NCBI GenBank assembly: GCA_016210295.1 | Contig: JACQUM010000141.1 | Coordinates: 1-27,668 of the forward strand | Length of the DNA: 27,668 nt | Origin: Chloroflexota bacterium | GTDB lineage: Bacteria > Chloroflexota > Dehalococcoidia > UBA6926 > JACQUM01 | Direction: 5' to 3' | In this document: positions 8,358 to 16,849 of the stretch, in pieces | Numbering within the stretch: the stretch's first letter is position 1 | Layout: every line of letters starts with the position of its first letter | The notes under the pieces: model-generated | The model's database searches: none | Seen by the model: only the letters and a program-made list of their open reading frames with translations | What the model was told of the DNA's origin: nothing | Translations under genes and position numbers: made by a program

Positions 8358-9443
8358 ATGCCTGAGGAGTCCCGGCCCTTTGTCAGCGTGGTGTTGCCCG
8401 TGCGCAACGAGGGGCGACGTCTCGCCCGGTGCCTGGAGGCGGTCTTGTCTCAGGCCTACCCTAAGGACTGCATGGAGGTGCTGGTCGTAGACGGTCTGTC
8501 GGGCGACGGGACCCGCCAGCTAGCGGAGGAGTACGCGCGTCGCGACGCACGGGTCCGTTTCATCGAAAATCCCGCCAAAGTCACTCCCGCCGCTCTGAAC
8601 ATCGGCATACGGGAGGCGAAGGGGGAGGTCTTGGTCCGGGTGGACGGGCACACCCTGTTGGAGCCGGACTATTTTACCCGCTGCGTGGAGGCGCTGGAGA
8701 GGACAGGGGCGTCTTGCGTGGGAGGACTGATGCGGGCGACGGGGGAGGGGTACTGGGGGAAGGTAGTGACGCTGGTCCATAGCTCTCGTTTCGGATTGGG
8801 CGGGGGGCGCTTCCACCTTTCTCAGAAGGAAGGCGAGGTGGACACCGTCTACCTCGGCGCCTACCGGCGAGAGGTGTTCCAGAAGGTCGGCCTCTTCAAT
8901 GAAAGGCTGGTGCGGAACCAGGACATCGAGTTCAACGGTCGCCTCCGGGCCGCCGGAGGGAGGATCGTCCTCTCTCCGGCTATCCGGTCGCTGTACTACG
9001 TTCGAGGCTCGTTGGGGGCATTCCTGGGCCAGAACTTCCGGAACGGGCAGTGGAACGTGGCTGTCCTGCACGAGACCCCGTGGGCGCTCTCTCTGCGTCA
9101 CCTGGTGCCCTTCCTCTTCGTCTCCACTGTGGGTCTCTCCCTCGCCCTGAGCCCGTGGGTGTGGCCCGCGCGGGTGCTTCTGGGGAGCGTGCTGCTTCTC
9201 TACGGTCTCCTGGCTTTGGGCGCGGCGATCTGGAGCGCCGTGCGCGGCGGAGCGAGGTACTTGCCCGGCCTCGTCATCACCTTTCCAGCCCTTCATCTCG
9301 CCTACGGCCTGGGCTTCGCAGCGGGACTTCTTCGGTTCGGCGTCCCCCGAGCCCTGGTGACGCCGACCTTTCTGTTGAGCCTCCTGCAACCGCGGCGTCA
9401 CCCGCCGAAGGCGGGTGGGAGACGGGGAGCATGGTCGAGCTGA
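8358..9443 (+). CDS. GT2 family glycosyltransferase with C-terminal membrane segments (ExoA-like)
   Basis: The 361-residue protein has a GT-A domain in its first ~230 residues. VSVVLPVRNEGRRLARCLEAV opens the fold, VLVVDGLSGDGT follows, and VLVRVDGHT is the metal-binding DxD-like region (DGH). YLGAYRREVFQKVGLFNE and NQDIEFNGRLRAAG are the acceptor-side and catalytic-base regions, the acidic pair being in NQDIE. About three hydrophobic segments follow (residues ~235-320), a layout typical of succinoglycan ExoA-like transferases. It would add a sugar to a lipid-linked intermediate at the inner membrane face. Its 3' end overlaps the start of the polyprenyl-phosphate transferase gene by 13 nt. 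Confidence 0.85.
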   Translation: MPEESRPFVSVVLPVRNEGRRLARCLEAVLSQAYPKDCMEVLVVDGLSGDGTRQLAEEYARRDARVRFIENPAKVTPAALNIGIREAKGEVLVRVDGHTLLEPDYFTRCVEALERTGASCVGGLMRATGEGYWGKVVTLVHSSRFGLGGGRFHLSQKEGEVDTVYLGAYRREVFQKVGLFNERLVRNQDIEFNGRLRAAGGRIVLSPAIRSLYYVRGSLGAFLGQNFRNGQWNVAVLHETPWALSLRHLVPFLFVSTVGLSLALSPWVWPARVLLGSVLLLYGLLALGAAIWSAVRGGARYLPGLVITFPALHLAYGLGFAAGLLRFGVPRALVTPTFLLSLLQPRRHPPKAGGRRGAWSS

Positions 9444-10426
9444 TCGGTGTCCTCGCCCTCTCCGCCCTCTTTGCATTCCTCCTGGTGCCTCTCGGAGGGT
9501 CGATGGGCAGGCGGTGGGGTATCCTCGACAGGCCTGGCCCTCTTTCCATTCATTCGAGAGCCATCCCGCGCACGGGAGGAATCGGGCTCGTCCTCGCATT
9601 GGGGGCAGGAGCAGGGGCGGTCCTCTGGGCCACCACAGGAGAGACAGCGACCTTGGGGCAGCTTCTCCTGCCTCTCGGGCTCTTCCTGCTGCTGGGGTTG
9701 GCCGACGACGCCTTCCAACTCTCCCCTCGGCTTCGCTTGCTGGCCGAGGTCGCCATCGCCGGGGGGGCCTTCCTCTTGGGCTTTCGCCTGGGGACCGTGC
9801 CGGCCTTGGCCCTATCGCTCCCCTTGACCCTCCTCATCCTGGTTGGTTCCGCCAACGCCATCAACCTTCTGGACGGGATGAACGGTCTGGCGGCGGGCGT
9901 GGGGGGCCTGGGTGGGATCTTCCTGGCCCTCTTGGGTCTGGCGCAGGGCGAGCCGATGGTCGTCGTGGTTGGCGGAGCCCTGGCAGGGGCGTGTCTCGGA
10001 TTTCTGCCCCACAACGTGGGGAAGGCGAGAGTCTTCTTGGGAGACGGCGGAAGCCTGTCCTTAGGCTTTACGCTGGGTACGCTGGTTGTTATGCTTTCGG
10101 GTGAATCGGGGGCATGGCGGTGGCCCGTGGCTGCGGGGCTAGCGCTGGGGCTGCCTGCCTTCGATCTGACGTACGCTATCCTGCGCAGGGTGCAGCGGCG
10201 CGTAAGCATCTTTGTGGGTGACCGCGACCATGTCTACGACTTATTGCACCGTTCGGGGATGGGAGAGAAGCGAGTGGTCCTCTTGATGTTTGGAGCCTCG
10301 GTGGTCTCCGGTCTCAGCGCCCTCACTATACCGGGGGCACCTCTTGCCGTCGGCCTCGGGGTGGTCGGCCTCGAGGCGCTGGCTCTGAGTCTCTTCGTCT
10401 ACTGGCTGCGGAGGACGGTGTCTTGA
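9431..10426 (+). CDS. Polyprenyl-phosphate sugar-1-phosphate transferase (WecA/TagO/MraY family)
   Basis: The 331-residue membrane protein has about ten hydrophobic spans. Family landmarks appear in order. GILDRPG and HSRAIPRTGG lie at residues 30-50. The cytosolic ADDAFQLSPR holds the DD pair at 92-93. NAINLLDGMNGLAAG starts near 142, GKARVFLGDGGSLSLG is the third cytosolic loop, and the last loop reads GDRDHVYDLLHRSG in place of the HIHHRL-like motif. It transfers a sugar-1-phosphate, commonly HexNAc-1-P, from a UDP-sugar to undecaprenyl phosphate, which starts lipid-linked glycan assembly. The adjacent aminotransferase and UDP-sugar dehydratase suggest a modified HexNAc as first sugar. The start overlaps the GT2 gene by 13 nt; the ATG at 9431 gives the expected first membrane span. 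Confidence 0.87.
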   Translation: MVELIGVLALSALFAFLLVPLGGSMGRRWGILDRPGPLSIHSRAIPRTGGIGLVLALGAGAGAVLWATTGETATLGQLLLPLGLFLLLGLADDAFQLSPRLRLLAEVAIAGGAFLLGFRLGTVPALALSLPLTLLILVGSANAINLLDGMNGLAAGVGGLGGIFLALLGLAQGEPMVVVVGGALAGACLGFLPHNVGKARVFLGDGGSLSLGFTLGTLVVMLSGESGAWRWPVAAGLALGLPAFDLTYAILRRVQRRVSIFVGDRDHVYDLLHRSGMGEKRVVLLMFGASVVSGLSALTIPGAPLAVGLGVVGLEALALSLFVYWLRRTVS

Positions 10427-11562
10427 CGGCGATGAGAGCAGCGAAAAGGATGGAAGTCCCCCTCTCTCGGCCCGACATCACGGAGCGCGAGATAGAGCTG
10501 GTCAACCAGGTCTTGCGGACTCCGTTTCTGAGCATGGGGCCGATGCTCCGCCGCTTTGAGGAGGATTTCGCCCGCTTCATTGGGACGAAGGAGGCCGTCG
10601 CCATCTCCAGCGGGACCGCCGGTCTCCACCTCTGTGTCGTCGCCGCGGGGATAGGTCCAGGAGACGAGGTGATCACCACGCCCTTCAGCTTCGTCGCCTC
10701 GGCGAACTGTGTCCTGTACACCGGGGCGCGGCCAGTGTTCGTGGACGTGGAGGAGGGCTCCTGGAACATGGACCCCGAGCGAGTGGAAGCGGCCATCACG
10801 CCGCGCACCCGGGCTATCCTGGCTGTCCACATCTTCGGGCAGCCCTGTCGGATGGACCGCCTTCTGGAGATCGCCCGGCGCCACGACCTCCTGGTGCTGG
10901 AGGACGCCTGCGAGGCGGTGGGAGCGGAGTTCCAGGGGAGGAAGGTGGGCACCTTTGGGAGGGCGGCGGTCTTCGCCTTCTACCCGAACAAGCAGATGAC
11001 GACAGGCGAAGGGGGAATCATTACCACAGACGACCCTGGCTGGGCCGCGTTGCTACGGAGCCTGCGGAACCAGGGCCGGGAGGCGGAGGACCTGTGGCTT
11101 CACCACCCGCGTCTGGGGTTCAACTATCGGCTGAATGAGATGAGCTGTGCCCTGGGAGTGGCCCAGTTGGAGCGGATCGAGGAGCTGCTCACGAAGAGGG
11201 AGCGGGTGGCCCAGGAGTATACTCGGCGCCTGCGAGATGTCTCTGGCGTGGCGGTCCTGGAGCCGTCCGCCCAGACGACGCGGATGAGCTGGTTCCTCTA
11301 TCCCGTCCGGCTCTTGGCGGGGCCGCCCCGGGCCCGGGTGATGGAGGAGTTGGCGCGGCGAGGGGTGCCGACGCGGCCTTACTTTTCTGCGATCCATCTT
11401 CAACCGTTCTATCGAGAGAGGTTCGGCTCCAAGGAGGGCGACTTCCCCGTGACGGAAGCGGCGGCCTCTTCCATGGTGGCGCTGCCTTTCTATGGGAAGA
11501 TGACCGACCAGGAGATCGAGCACGTGTGTCACACCCTGGCGGAGGTGCTCCTGAGGCTCTAG
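10423..11562 (+). CDS. DegT/DnrJ/EryC1-type PLP-dependent sugar aminotransferase
   Basis: The protein is 379 residues from a TTG start. GGAGG at 10409-10413 lies 9 nt upstream, and the TTGA overlaps the previous stop. ATG codons at 10432 and 10450 are alternatives and would remove only 3 or 9 residues. The family core starts at VPLSRPDITEREIELV. Cofactor-binding segments are SSGTAGLHLCVVAAG, the Asp in LVLEDACEAVG and the PLP lysine K190 in YPNKQMTTGEGG. These enzymes convert a 4-keto (or 3-keto) nucleotide sugar to the amine using glutamate. The next gene encodes a UDP-HexNAc 4,6-dehydratase-like protein, which would produce a 4-keto substrate, so a PglE-like role (UDP-4-amino-4,6-dideoxy sugar) is the best inference. 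Confidence 0.88.
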   Translation: MTAMRAAKRMEVPLSRPDITEREIELVNQVLRTPFLSMGPMLRRFEEDFARFIGTKEAVAISSGTAGLHLCVVAAGIGPGDEVITTPFSFVASANCVLYTGARPVFVDVEEGSWNMDPERVEAAITPRTRAILAVHIFGQPCRMDRLLEIARRHDLLVLEDACEAVGAEFQGRKVGTFGRAAVFAFYPNKQMTTGEGGIITTDDPGWAALLRSLRNQGREAEDLWLHHPRLGFNYRLNEMSCALGVAQLERIEELLTKRERVAQEYTRRLRDVSGVAVLEPSAQTTRMSWFLYPVRLLAGPPRARVMEELARRGVPTRPYFSAIHLQPFYRERFGSKEGDFPVTEAAASSMVALPFYGKMTDQEIEHVCHTLAEVLLRL

Positions 11563-11623
11563 CCATGGCCAGCGAATGTGGAGGGACAAAGGGGGGTCAC
11601 CGTAGCATGGGGGGAGGAGAGGC

Positions 11624-13498
11624 GTGATTCGGTCGGTCTGGAACGTGACTCTCCGGCTCGTCCCGGCCTTGGTCGTGGACGCTGCCCTCGTTCTCGTGGC
11701 CTATGGGCTTGCCTTTCTCCTCCGGTTCGAAGGGTCGGTGCCCGAGGAGTACCTGGTGGGCTTCAGGGAGGTTGCACCCGTGGCCCTTCTGGTCTACCTG
11801 GCTGTGAACTACCTCTTTGGGGTGTACGACCGCATGTGGTCGTACGCGAGCTCCAGCGAGGTGATGAACATCTGGGTGGCGGTAATGGTCGCCACGGGGC
11901 TCCTCACGGGGCTGGATGTCCTCGCGGGGAGTCAGCGCCCAGTGCCCTTGAGCGTGGTGGTGCTCGGCGGCGTCTTCGTCCTGGGGTTCTTCACGCTGCT
12001 GCGGTACCGATGGCGGCTGGTGACCGGTTTCCTGTTGCGGTGGCGGGCCAGCCGTGGGGCACGGAAACGCGTGCTGATCGTGGGGGCGGGCGAGGCGGGA
12101 CAGCTCCTGGCGTGGCAGTTGAAGAACCTCGCACACACCTATGACGTTGTCGGCTTCATCGACGACGACCCGCGCAAGAAGGGGATGCGCGTTCACGGGG
12201 CGCGCGTGTTGGGGGACCGGTCCTCCATTCCCAGCGCGGCGGCCATGAAAGCCGTGGACACGATTGTTATCGCCATTCACCGGCTCTCCGGCTCCGACTT
12301 TCGCGACATCCTCGCCCGGTGCCAGGAGACGCACGCGCAGGTCAAGGTCCTGCCGAACGTGCTGGGGATGATGGATAACAACGTGGGTGAGCCTCTTCTG
12401 CGAGACATCGGCGTCGAAGACCTGCTGGGACGCAAGGCTGTTCCTGTGGACCAGGAGATGTGCCACCGATTGCTGAGGGGGAAGGTCGTCCTGGTCACGG
12501 GGGCTGCGGGGAGCATCGGCTCCGAGCTATGCCGGCAGATCGTCCAGTTTTCGCCCTCTCGTCTGCTGCTGTTGGACAACAACGAGTCCGGTCTCCATGA
12601 TCTCACGCTGCAGCTTCAACGGCAGGCGAACGGGACGGATATCCTTCATCCCGTCGTCGCGGACATCTTGCGTCGAGAGAAGCTGGAACGCCTCTTCTCT
12701 CGGTGGCGGCCGCAGGTCATTTTCCACTGTGCAGCCTACAAGCATGTGCCTCTTATGGAGGAGCATCCCGATGAGGCGGTCTTGGTCAACGTCATCGGGA
12801 CTCGGAACGTGTGCGAACTGGCCTCGGAAGCCGGAGCCGAGCGCTTCGTCCTCATTTCGACGGACAAGGCGGTGACTCCGGTCAGCGTCATGGGCATGAC
12901 CAAGCGCCTGTGCGAGATGATGGTTCTGGCCATGCCCCGAGACGCGACTTGCCGCTTCACCGCCGTCCGCTTTGGCAACGTGCTCAACAGCAGGGGGAGC
13001 GTGATTCCGACCTTTCTCCGGCAGATTGAGACAGGCGGTCCCGTGACGGTGACGGACGCTCGCATGACGCGGTTTTTCATGGGCCCTTTGGAGGCGGTGA
13101 ACTTGATCTTGCAGGCGGCGACTCTCACAGGGGGAGGCGACATCTTTGTGCTGGACATGGGCGAGGAGATCCGGATCGTGGACTTGGCCCAGCGGCTGAT
13201 CCGCCTGCGCGGTCTTCGCGTCGGCGAGGACATCGAGATCGCCTATAGTGGCGTCCGCCCCGGCGAGAAGCTGGAAGAGCGCCTGTACGATCCTGCTCTG
13301 GAGGAGCGAGCACCCACGACGCATCCCTACATCTTCCGGGTGCGCCAGAGCCAGGCGGCACCGCAGAAGGATCTGTGGGCCAAGGTGGATAGTCTGGCCG
13401 GTTTGGCCCACCGGGTGGGCGACGGGCCTGGCCCTGCTGCTCTTCTCACGGCGCTCCAAGAAAGCGTTGGCGCCTTGCGGGAGAAGACTGCGTCGTGA
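11624..13498 (+). CDS. Membrane-bound UDP-sugar 4,6-dehydratase (PglF/WbpM/CapD family)
   Basis: This 624-residue protein starts with GTG at 11624 behind a strong GGGGAGGAGAGG ribosome site. Four membrane spans occupy roughly residues 10-125. A first Rossmann-type domain contains RVLIVGAGEAGQLL near 148, and the catalytic SDR domain begins at VVLVTGAAGSIGSELCRQI near 290. The active site has STDKAV (S412, T413, D414, K415) and VMGMTKRLCE, giving the Met-x3-Lys pair (M423, K427) that replaces Tyr-x3-Lys in this family. The length matches WbpM/PglF. It removes water from UDP-GlcNAc to give the 4-keto-6-deoxy sugar, which the upstream DegT enzyme could aminate. A 61-nt gap without a convincing gene separates it from that gene. 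Confidence 0.9.
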   Translation: MIRSVWNVTLRLVPALVVDAALVLVAYGLAFLLRFEGSVPEEYLVGFREVAPVALLVYLAVNYLFGVYDRMWSYASSSEVMNIWVAVMVATGLLTGLDVLAGSQRPVPLSVVVLGGVFVLGFFTLLRYRWRLVTGFLLRWRASRGARKRVLIVGAGEAGQLLAWQLKNLAHTYDVVGFIDDDPRKKGMRVHGARVLGDRSSIPSAAAMKAVDTIVIAIHRLSGSDFRDILARCQETHAQVKVLPNVLGMMDNNVGEPLLRDIGVEDLLGRKAVPVDQEMCHRLLRGKVVLVTGAAGSIGSELCRQIVQFSPSRLLLLDNNESGLHDLTLQLQRQANGTDILHPVVADILRREKLERLFSRWRPQVIFHCAAYKHVPLMEEHPDEAVLVNVIGTRNVCELASEAGAERFVLISTDKAVTPVSVMGMTKRLCEMMVLAMPRDATCRFTAVRFGNVLNSRGSVIPTFLRQIETGGPVTVTDARMTRFFMGPLEAVNLILQAATLTGGGDIFVLDMGEEIRIVDLAQRLIRLRGLRVGEDIEIAYSGVRPGEKLEERLYDPALEERAPTTHPYIFRVRQSQAAPQKDLWAKVDSLAGLAHRVGDGPGPAALLTALQESVGALREKTAS

Positions 13499-13565
13499 GA
13501 GCCAACGGCGGCGCTCTCCGAGCCGACCGGCGAAACAATGTACGGGATAGGGGAACAGGAGGAGG

Positions 13566-14729
13566 ATGGCCGTGTGGTCACGTCTCATTCTGGCAGTAGG
13601 ACTGACCCTAAGTTTTCTCGGCGGTGCCTGTACGGCCCTTGAGCCGTCGCCGACTCCCAGGCCTTCCACTCCCACTCCGACACCTCTGCCCGGGACTCTG
13701 TACACCGTCGTGCGGGGCGACGTGGCGCAGACGCTGAAAGTAAGGGGCAGCCTGGACTCGACGCGACGCCAGATCCTCTCCTTCGATCAGGGAGGATGGA
13801 TCAAGAGGGTGAACATCGCGGCAGGGGACCAGGTGAAAGAGGGCGATGTCCTTGTGGAACTGGACATCCCCGGTCTCGAGGACCAGGTCCTGGACGCGCA
13901 GTATGACGCGCGCACGAAGGCCCTGGAACTGGCCCAATCGGTGGAGGTCGCCGCCGAGATTCGCTCGTTGAACCTGAACAAGGCGCGGATCCAGGAACAG
14001 ATCGCCGATCTCCACGTGGCTTTGGAGTCCACGGAGCTGGGGAGAAGGGACTGGGAGCTCCAGAAGAGGATCTTCGAGATGGAGACGAGGATCGCTCAGC
14101 AAGAGGCGCGCCGGGCGGAGTTGCAGGCGGAGATCGCCAAGCTGGGCCTGGAGCGGGCCACAGACCTCCTGGCGCGACGAGAGAAGAGGCTGGAGGCAAC
14201 GCGCCTCAAGGCCCCCTTCGATGGCCTGATCGTCGGCCTGGAGAGGATAGCGGGCGAGCGGGTAGAACCCTTCGAAGTGGTGGCGGTGGTGGCGGACCCA
14301 CAGGAGCTGAAGATCGAGGCGAACGTCTTGGAGATCAACATCAACGAGCTCGCGCTGCAGCAGCGGGCGACCGTCACGCTCGACGTCTTTCCGACGAGCC
14401 GCTATCGGGCGTACGCGGCGCAGATATCCAGCGAACCCATCATCTGGCAGGGGAAGAAGGCCTACCGCGTGGGTCTGAGGTTTGAAGGGGGCCAGCTGAT
14501 CCCAGCGGCGATCGGCATGGGGGCGGACGTCCAACTGACTACCAGCGAGCGAAGAGAGGTCCTTACTGTCCCCTCTGCCGCGATCTATACGAACGGTGAA
14601 GAGAAGCTGGTGGAAGTGGTGCAGGGGGGTAAGGTGAGAAAGGTCCCCGTGACCCTTGGCCTTGCCAACGTGACTCGCACGGAAATCGTCACGGGTCTCC
14701 AGGAGGGAGACATCGTCCTCGTCCCGTAG
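13566..14729 (+). CDS. HlyD-like periplasmic adaptor lipoprotein
   Basis: The 387-residue protein has an N-terminal hydrophobic signal ending FLGGAC, with Cys22 a probable lipidation site, although the lipobox has Gly at -3. A Pro/Thr-rich spacer (residues 26-43) follows. A lipoyl-like half domain covers about 58-100 (LSFDQGGWIKRVNIAAGDQV, then EGDVLVELD). A long Glu/Arg/Leu-rich coiled coil spans about 105-210, with the second lipoyl half at ATRLKAPFDGLIVGL, and beta-barrel and membrane-proximal domains follow. This is the MacA/HlyD adaptor architecture. No MacB-like ABC protein or RND pump is adjacent, so its partner is unknown. AGGAGG at 13557-13562 is only 3 nt from the ATG but 9 nt from an in-frame GTG at 13572, which may be the true start. 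Confidence 0.8.
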   Translation: MAVWSRLILAVGLTLSFLGGACTALEPSPTPRPSTPTPTPLPGTLYTVVRGDVAQTLKVRGSLDSTRRQILSFDQGGWIKRVNIAAGDQVKEGDVLVELDIPGLEDQVLDAQYDARTKALELAQSVEVAAEIRSLNLNKARIQEQIADLHVALESTELGRRDWELQKRIFEMETRIAQQEARRAELQAEIAKLGLERATDLLARREKRLEATRLKAPFDGLIVGLERIAGERVEPFEVVAVVADPQELKIEANVLEININELALQQRATVTLDVFPTSRYRAYAAQISSEPIIWQGKKAYRVGLRFEGGQLIPAAIGMGADVQLTTSERREVLTVPSAAIYTNGEEKLVEVVQGGKVRKVPVTLGLANVTRTEIVTGLQEGDIVLVP

Positions 14730-14750
14730 CCTCCTCCGCTCTGTTCGCCG

Positions 14751-16748
14751 ATGAAGTCTATTGTTGCGAAGGCCCTCCTCGGTTTCCTCGCCCTCTCGCT
14801 TCTGGCCGTCCTGGTCCTCTTCGGGTGGGGGTGGGCCCAGTATGCCCGTATACAGGCGGGTCTGGAACGTCTCGAGCGAACCTTGGACATGGATGCTGCG
14901 GGGGTGGCGGGGTGGGCAAGGCTTCTTGAAGATGTCGAAGAGGTCAATGGGGAGTTGGCTTCGGTGCGTTCCAGCCTGGAGGCGGCGCGGAGCGCCCTGG
15001 GCACTGTCCGGAGCTTGCTGCCTCTGTTTAGCTGGGTTCCCTCGGTCGGGCAGGATGTCCAGGAGGCCCCAGCCCTTGTGGACCTTTCTCTTGATGTGGT
15101 GAGTCTAGGAGAGGAGGTCGGGAAAGGCCTCCTGCCTATCGCCCAGGAATTGAAGAGGTCGCCCCAGGGCCTCCAGATGGGGGCGCAGGGGGGCATTCCT
15201 CGCTATCTGGAGCTTCTCCGAGAGGGCAAGCCTCACTTCCGCCAGGCCCGTGGGCTGCTGGGAGGTGTGAGGGACCGCCTCCGGGAGATGGAGTCGGCGA
15301 GAGTGTCGGAGGGAACGAGGGCTCGTCTTCAAAGACTCGGGGGGTTCCTTCCCACCGTGGATCACGCCCTCTTTGCCCTCACGGAGCTGCCGCCGATTAC
15401 TGAGGAGTTCCTGGGGTTCCGGGGGCGCCGGACCTACCTAGTGCTGGCTCAAAACACCTACGAACTTCGGGCGACGGGAGGGTTCATCTCCGGTGTGTGG
15501 CTGGTCACCCTGCGGGATGGAGACATCGAAGAAATGTCCTTTCACGACAGTGGGGAAGTAGACATCTTGACGAAAACCTTTCCTCCGGCTCCCGCGCCCA
15601 TGCGGAAGTACATGCAGGCGGGCATCTGGCCCTTTCGCGATACCAACTGGTTCGCCCACTTCCCGGACTCCGCCCGGGCCGCCGAGAATCTGTACGAGTT
15701 GGGCCAGAACATCGCCGTGGACGGGGTGATCGCCGTCAACGAGCGAGTCATGGAAGAGGTCGTGGAGGCGGTAGGGCCTATCTACTTAGAGGCCTACGGC
15801 ACGGAGGTCACGAGGGAGACCTTTCTCCGTCTCCTGGAGCAGGGCATTGAGCCGAGCGGGGTAGGGCCGGGGAGCCTGCAGCCCCGCAAGTTCCTTCTCA
15901 AAGTCTTGGGCGAGGAGTTGCGGGGGCGGCTTGAATCGGGACTCGGCCTGGAGAAGACGCTACGTCTCCTCTCCGCCCTTGCCCGATCCTTGGAGGGCCG
16001 CCATGTCCTTCTGTACACCCATACGGGGGATGTCCAGGAAATCCTCGCTCAGTTGGGGTGGGACGGCGGTGTCCGGGAGGGGCCGGGTGACTACCTTCGA
16101 GCGGTCGATTCCAACATGAGTTTCAACAAGGTGAACCGCTCGGTCACGCAATCGATCCTCTACGCGGTCCATCTCGATGAGGCAGAGCCCTGGGGGGAGG
16201 TGAGCCTTCGCTACAGGAACGAAAGCCAACCACAGGAGGGCGTCTGCATTCAGGACACGCAGCCGGGCGGGTACGAGGTGTGGAAACAGGGCTGCTACTG
16301 GGCCTTCGTGCGCGTCCTGGTGCCTCAAGGGAGCCGGCTCCGGAAGGCGAGTTACGTTCCCTTGCCGGAAGGAAGCTTGCTGAAACGCATGGGCAGGGAA
16401 GGCGAAACCGCGACGGTGGAGATAGCCAAAGAGGGCGGGAAGACCAGCTTCGGTCTTTTCTTCGTCGTGGCGCCTGGGGAGGAGCGGGAGATATCCTTTG
16501 CTTACACGCTGCCGGGCGATCTTGCGGGGAAGGGGCTTTTGTGGTACGAACTGACCGTGCAAAAGCAGCCTGGGACGGTTGCCGTTCCCTTGGAAGTTGT
16601 CCTACACCTTCCTCCTGACGCTGCGGCTATGCCCAGAGAGCCGACGGGGGGGAAGGTTGAAGGGGGAACCGTGCGCTTTGTCACCGATCTAGCTCAGGAC
16701 CGCTCGTTTTCAGTAGGCGCTCCAGTAAAATCCCGCCGTGAGGACTAG
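14751..16748 (+). CDS. DUF4012 domain membrane-anchored protein
   Basis: The 665-residue protein has one N-terminal membrane anchor (about residues 5-27) and a helical stretch with coiled-coil character (about 30-215). The DUF4012 core begins near residue 225: YLVLAQNTYELRATGGFISG, then AGIWPFRDTNWFAHFPDSA near 293 and VDGVIAVNERVMEEVVEAVG. DUF4012 proteins are known mainly from Actinobacteria, Chloroflexota and candidate-phylum genomes, often beside glycan genes, but to my knowledge have no established function. Its topology puts the bulk outside the membrane. It closes the long glycan operon 21 nt after the adaptor lipoprotein. There is no recognisable ribosome site before the ATG. A promoter for the next gene overlaps its stop codon. 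Confidence 0.8.
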   Translation: MKSIVAKALLGFLALSLLAVLVLFGWGWAQYARIQAGLERLERTLDMDAAGVAGWARLLEDVEEVNGELASVRSSLEAARSALGTVRSLLPLFSWVPSVGQDVQEAPALVDLSLDVVSLGEEVGKGLLPIAQELKRSPQGLQMGAQGGIPRYLELLREGKPHFRQARGLLGGVRDRLREMESARVSEGTRARLQRLGGFLPTVDHALFALTELPPITEEFLGFRGRRTYLVLAQNTYELRATGGFISGVWLVTLRDGDIEEMSFHDSGEVDILTKTFPPAPAPMRKYMQAGIWPFRDTNWFAHFPDSARAAENLYELGQNIAVDGVIAVNERVMEEVVEAVGPIYLEAYGTEVTRETFLRLLEQGIEPSGVGPGSLQPRKFLLKVLGEELRGRLESGLGLEKTLRLLSALARSLEGRHVLLYTHTGDVQEILAQLGWDGGVREGPGDYLRAVDSNMSFNKVNRSVTQSILYAVHLDEAEPWGEVSLRYRNESQPQEGVCIQDTQPGGYEVWKQGCYWAFVRVLVPQGSRLRKASYVPLPEGSLLKRMGREGETATVEIAKEGGKTSFGLFFVVAPGEEREISFAYTLPGDLAGKGLLWYELTVQKQPGTVAVPLEVVLHLPPDAAAMPREPTGGKVEGGTVRFVTDLAQDRSFSVGAPVKSRRED

Positions 16749-16773
16749 ACAAGGCCCATTGTCATGCTATGAT
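16746..16773 (+). promoter_or_regulatory. Sigma70-like promoter for the exported protein gene
   Basis: TAGACA (16746-16751) is a 5/6 match to TTGACA, and TATGAT (16768-16773) is a 5/6 match to TATAAT, with a 16-nt spacer. It begins on the DUF4012 stop codon and would start RNA near 16780, about 70 nt before the ATG at 16850. This separates the surface-protein gene from the glycan operon. Confidence 0.55.
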
Positions 16774-16849
16774 GAATAGAGTTTTTGGCTGTAGCCGAGT
16801 TTCCCATCCATGAGAAGAAGACCCGCGTGGCGGTGACAGGAAGAGGTGG

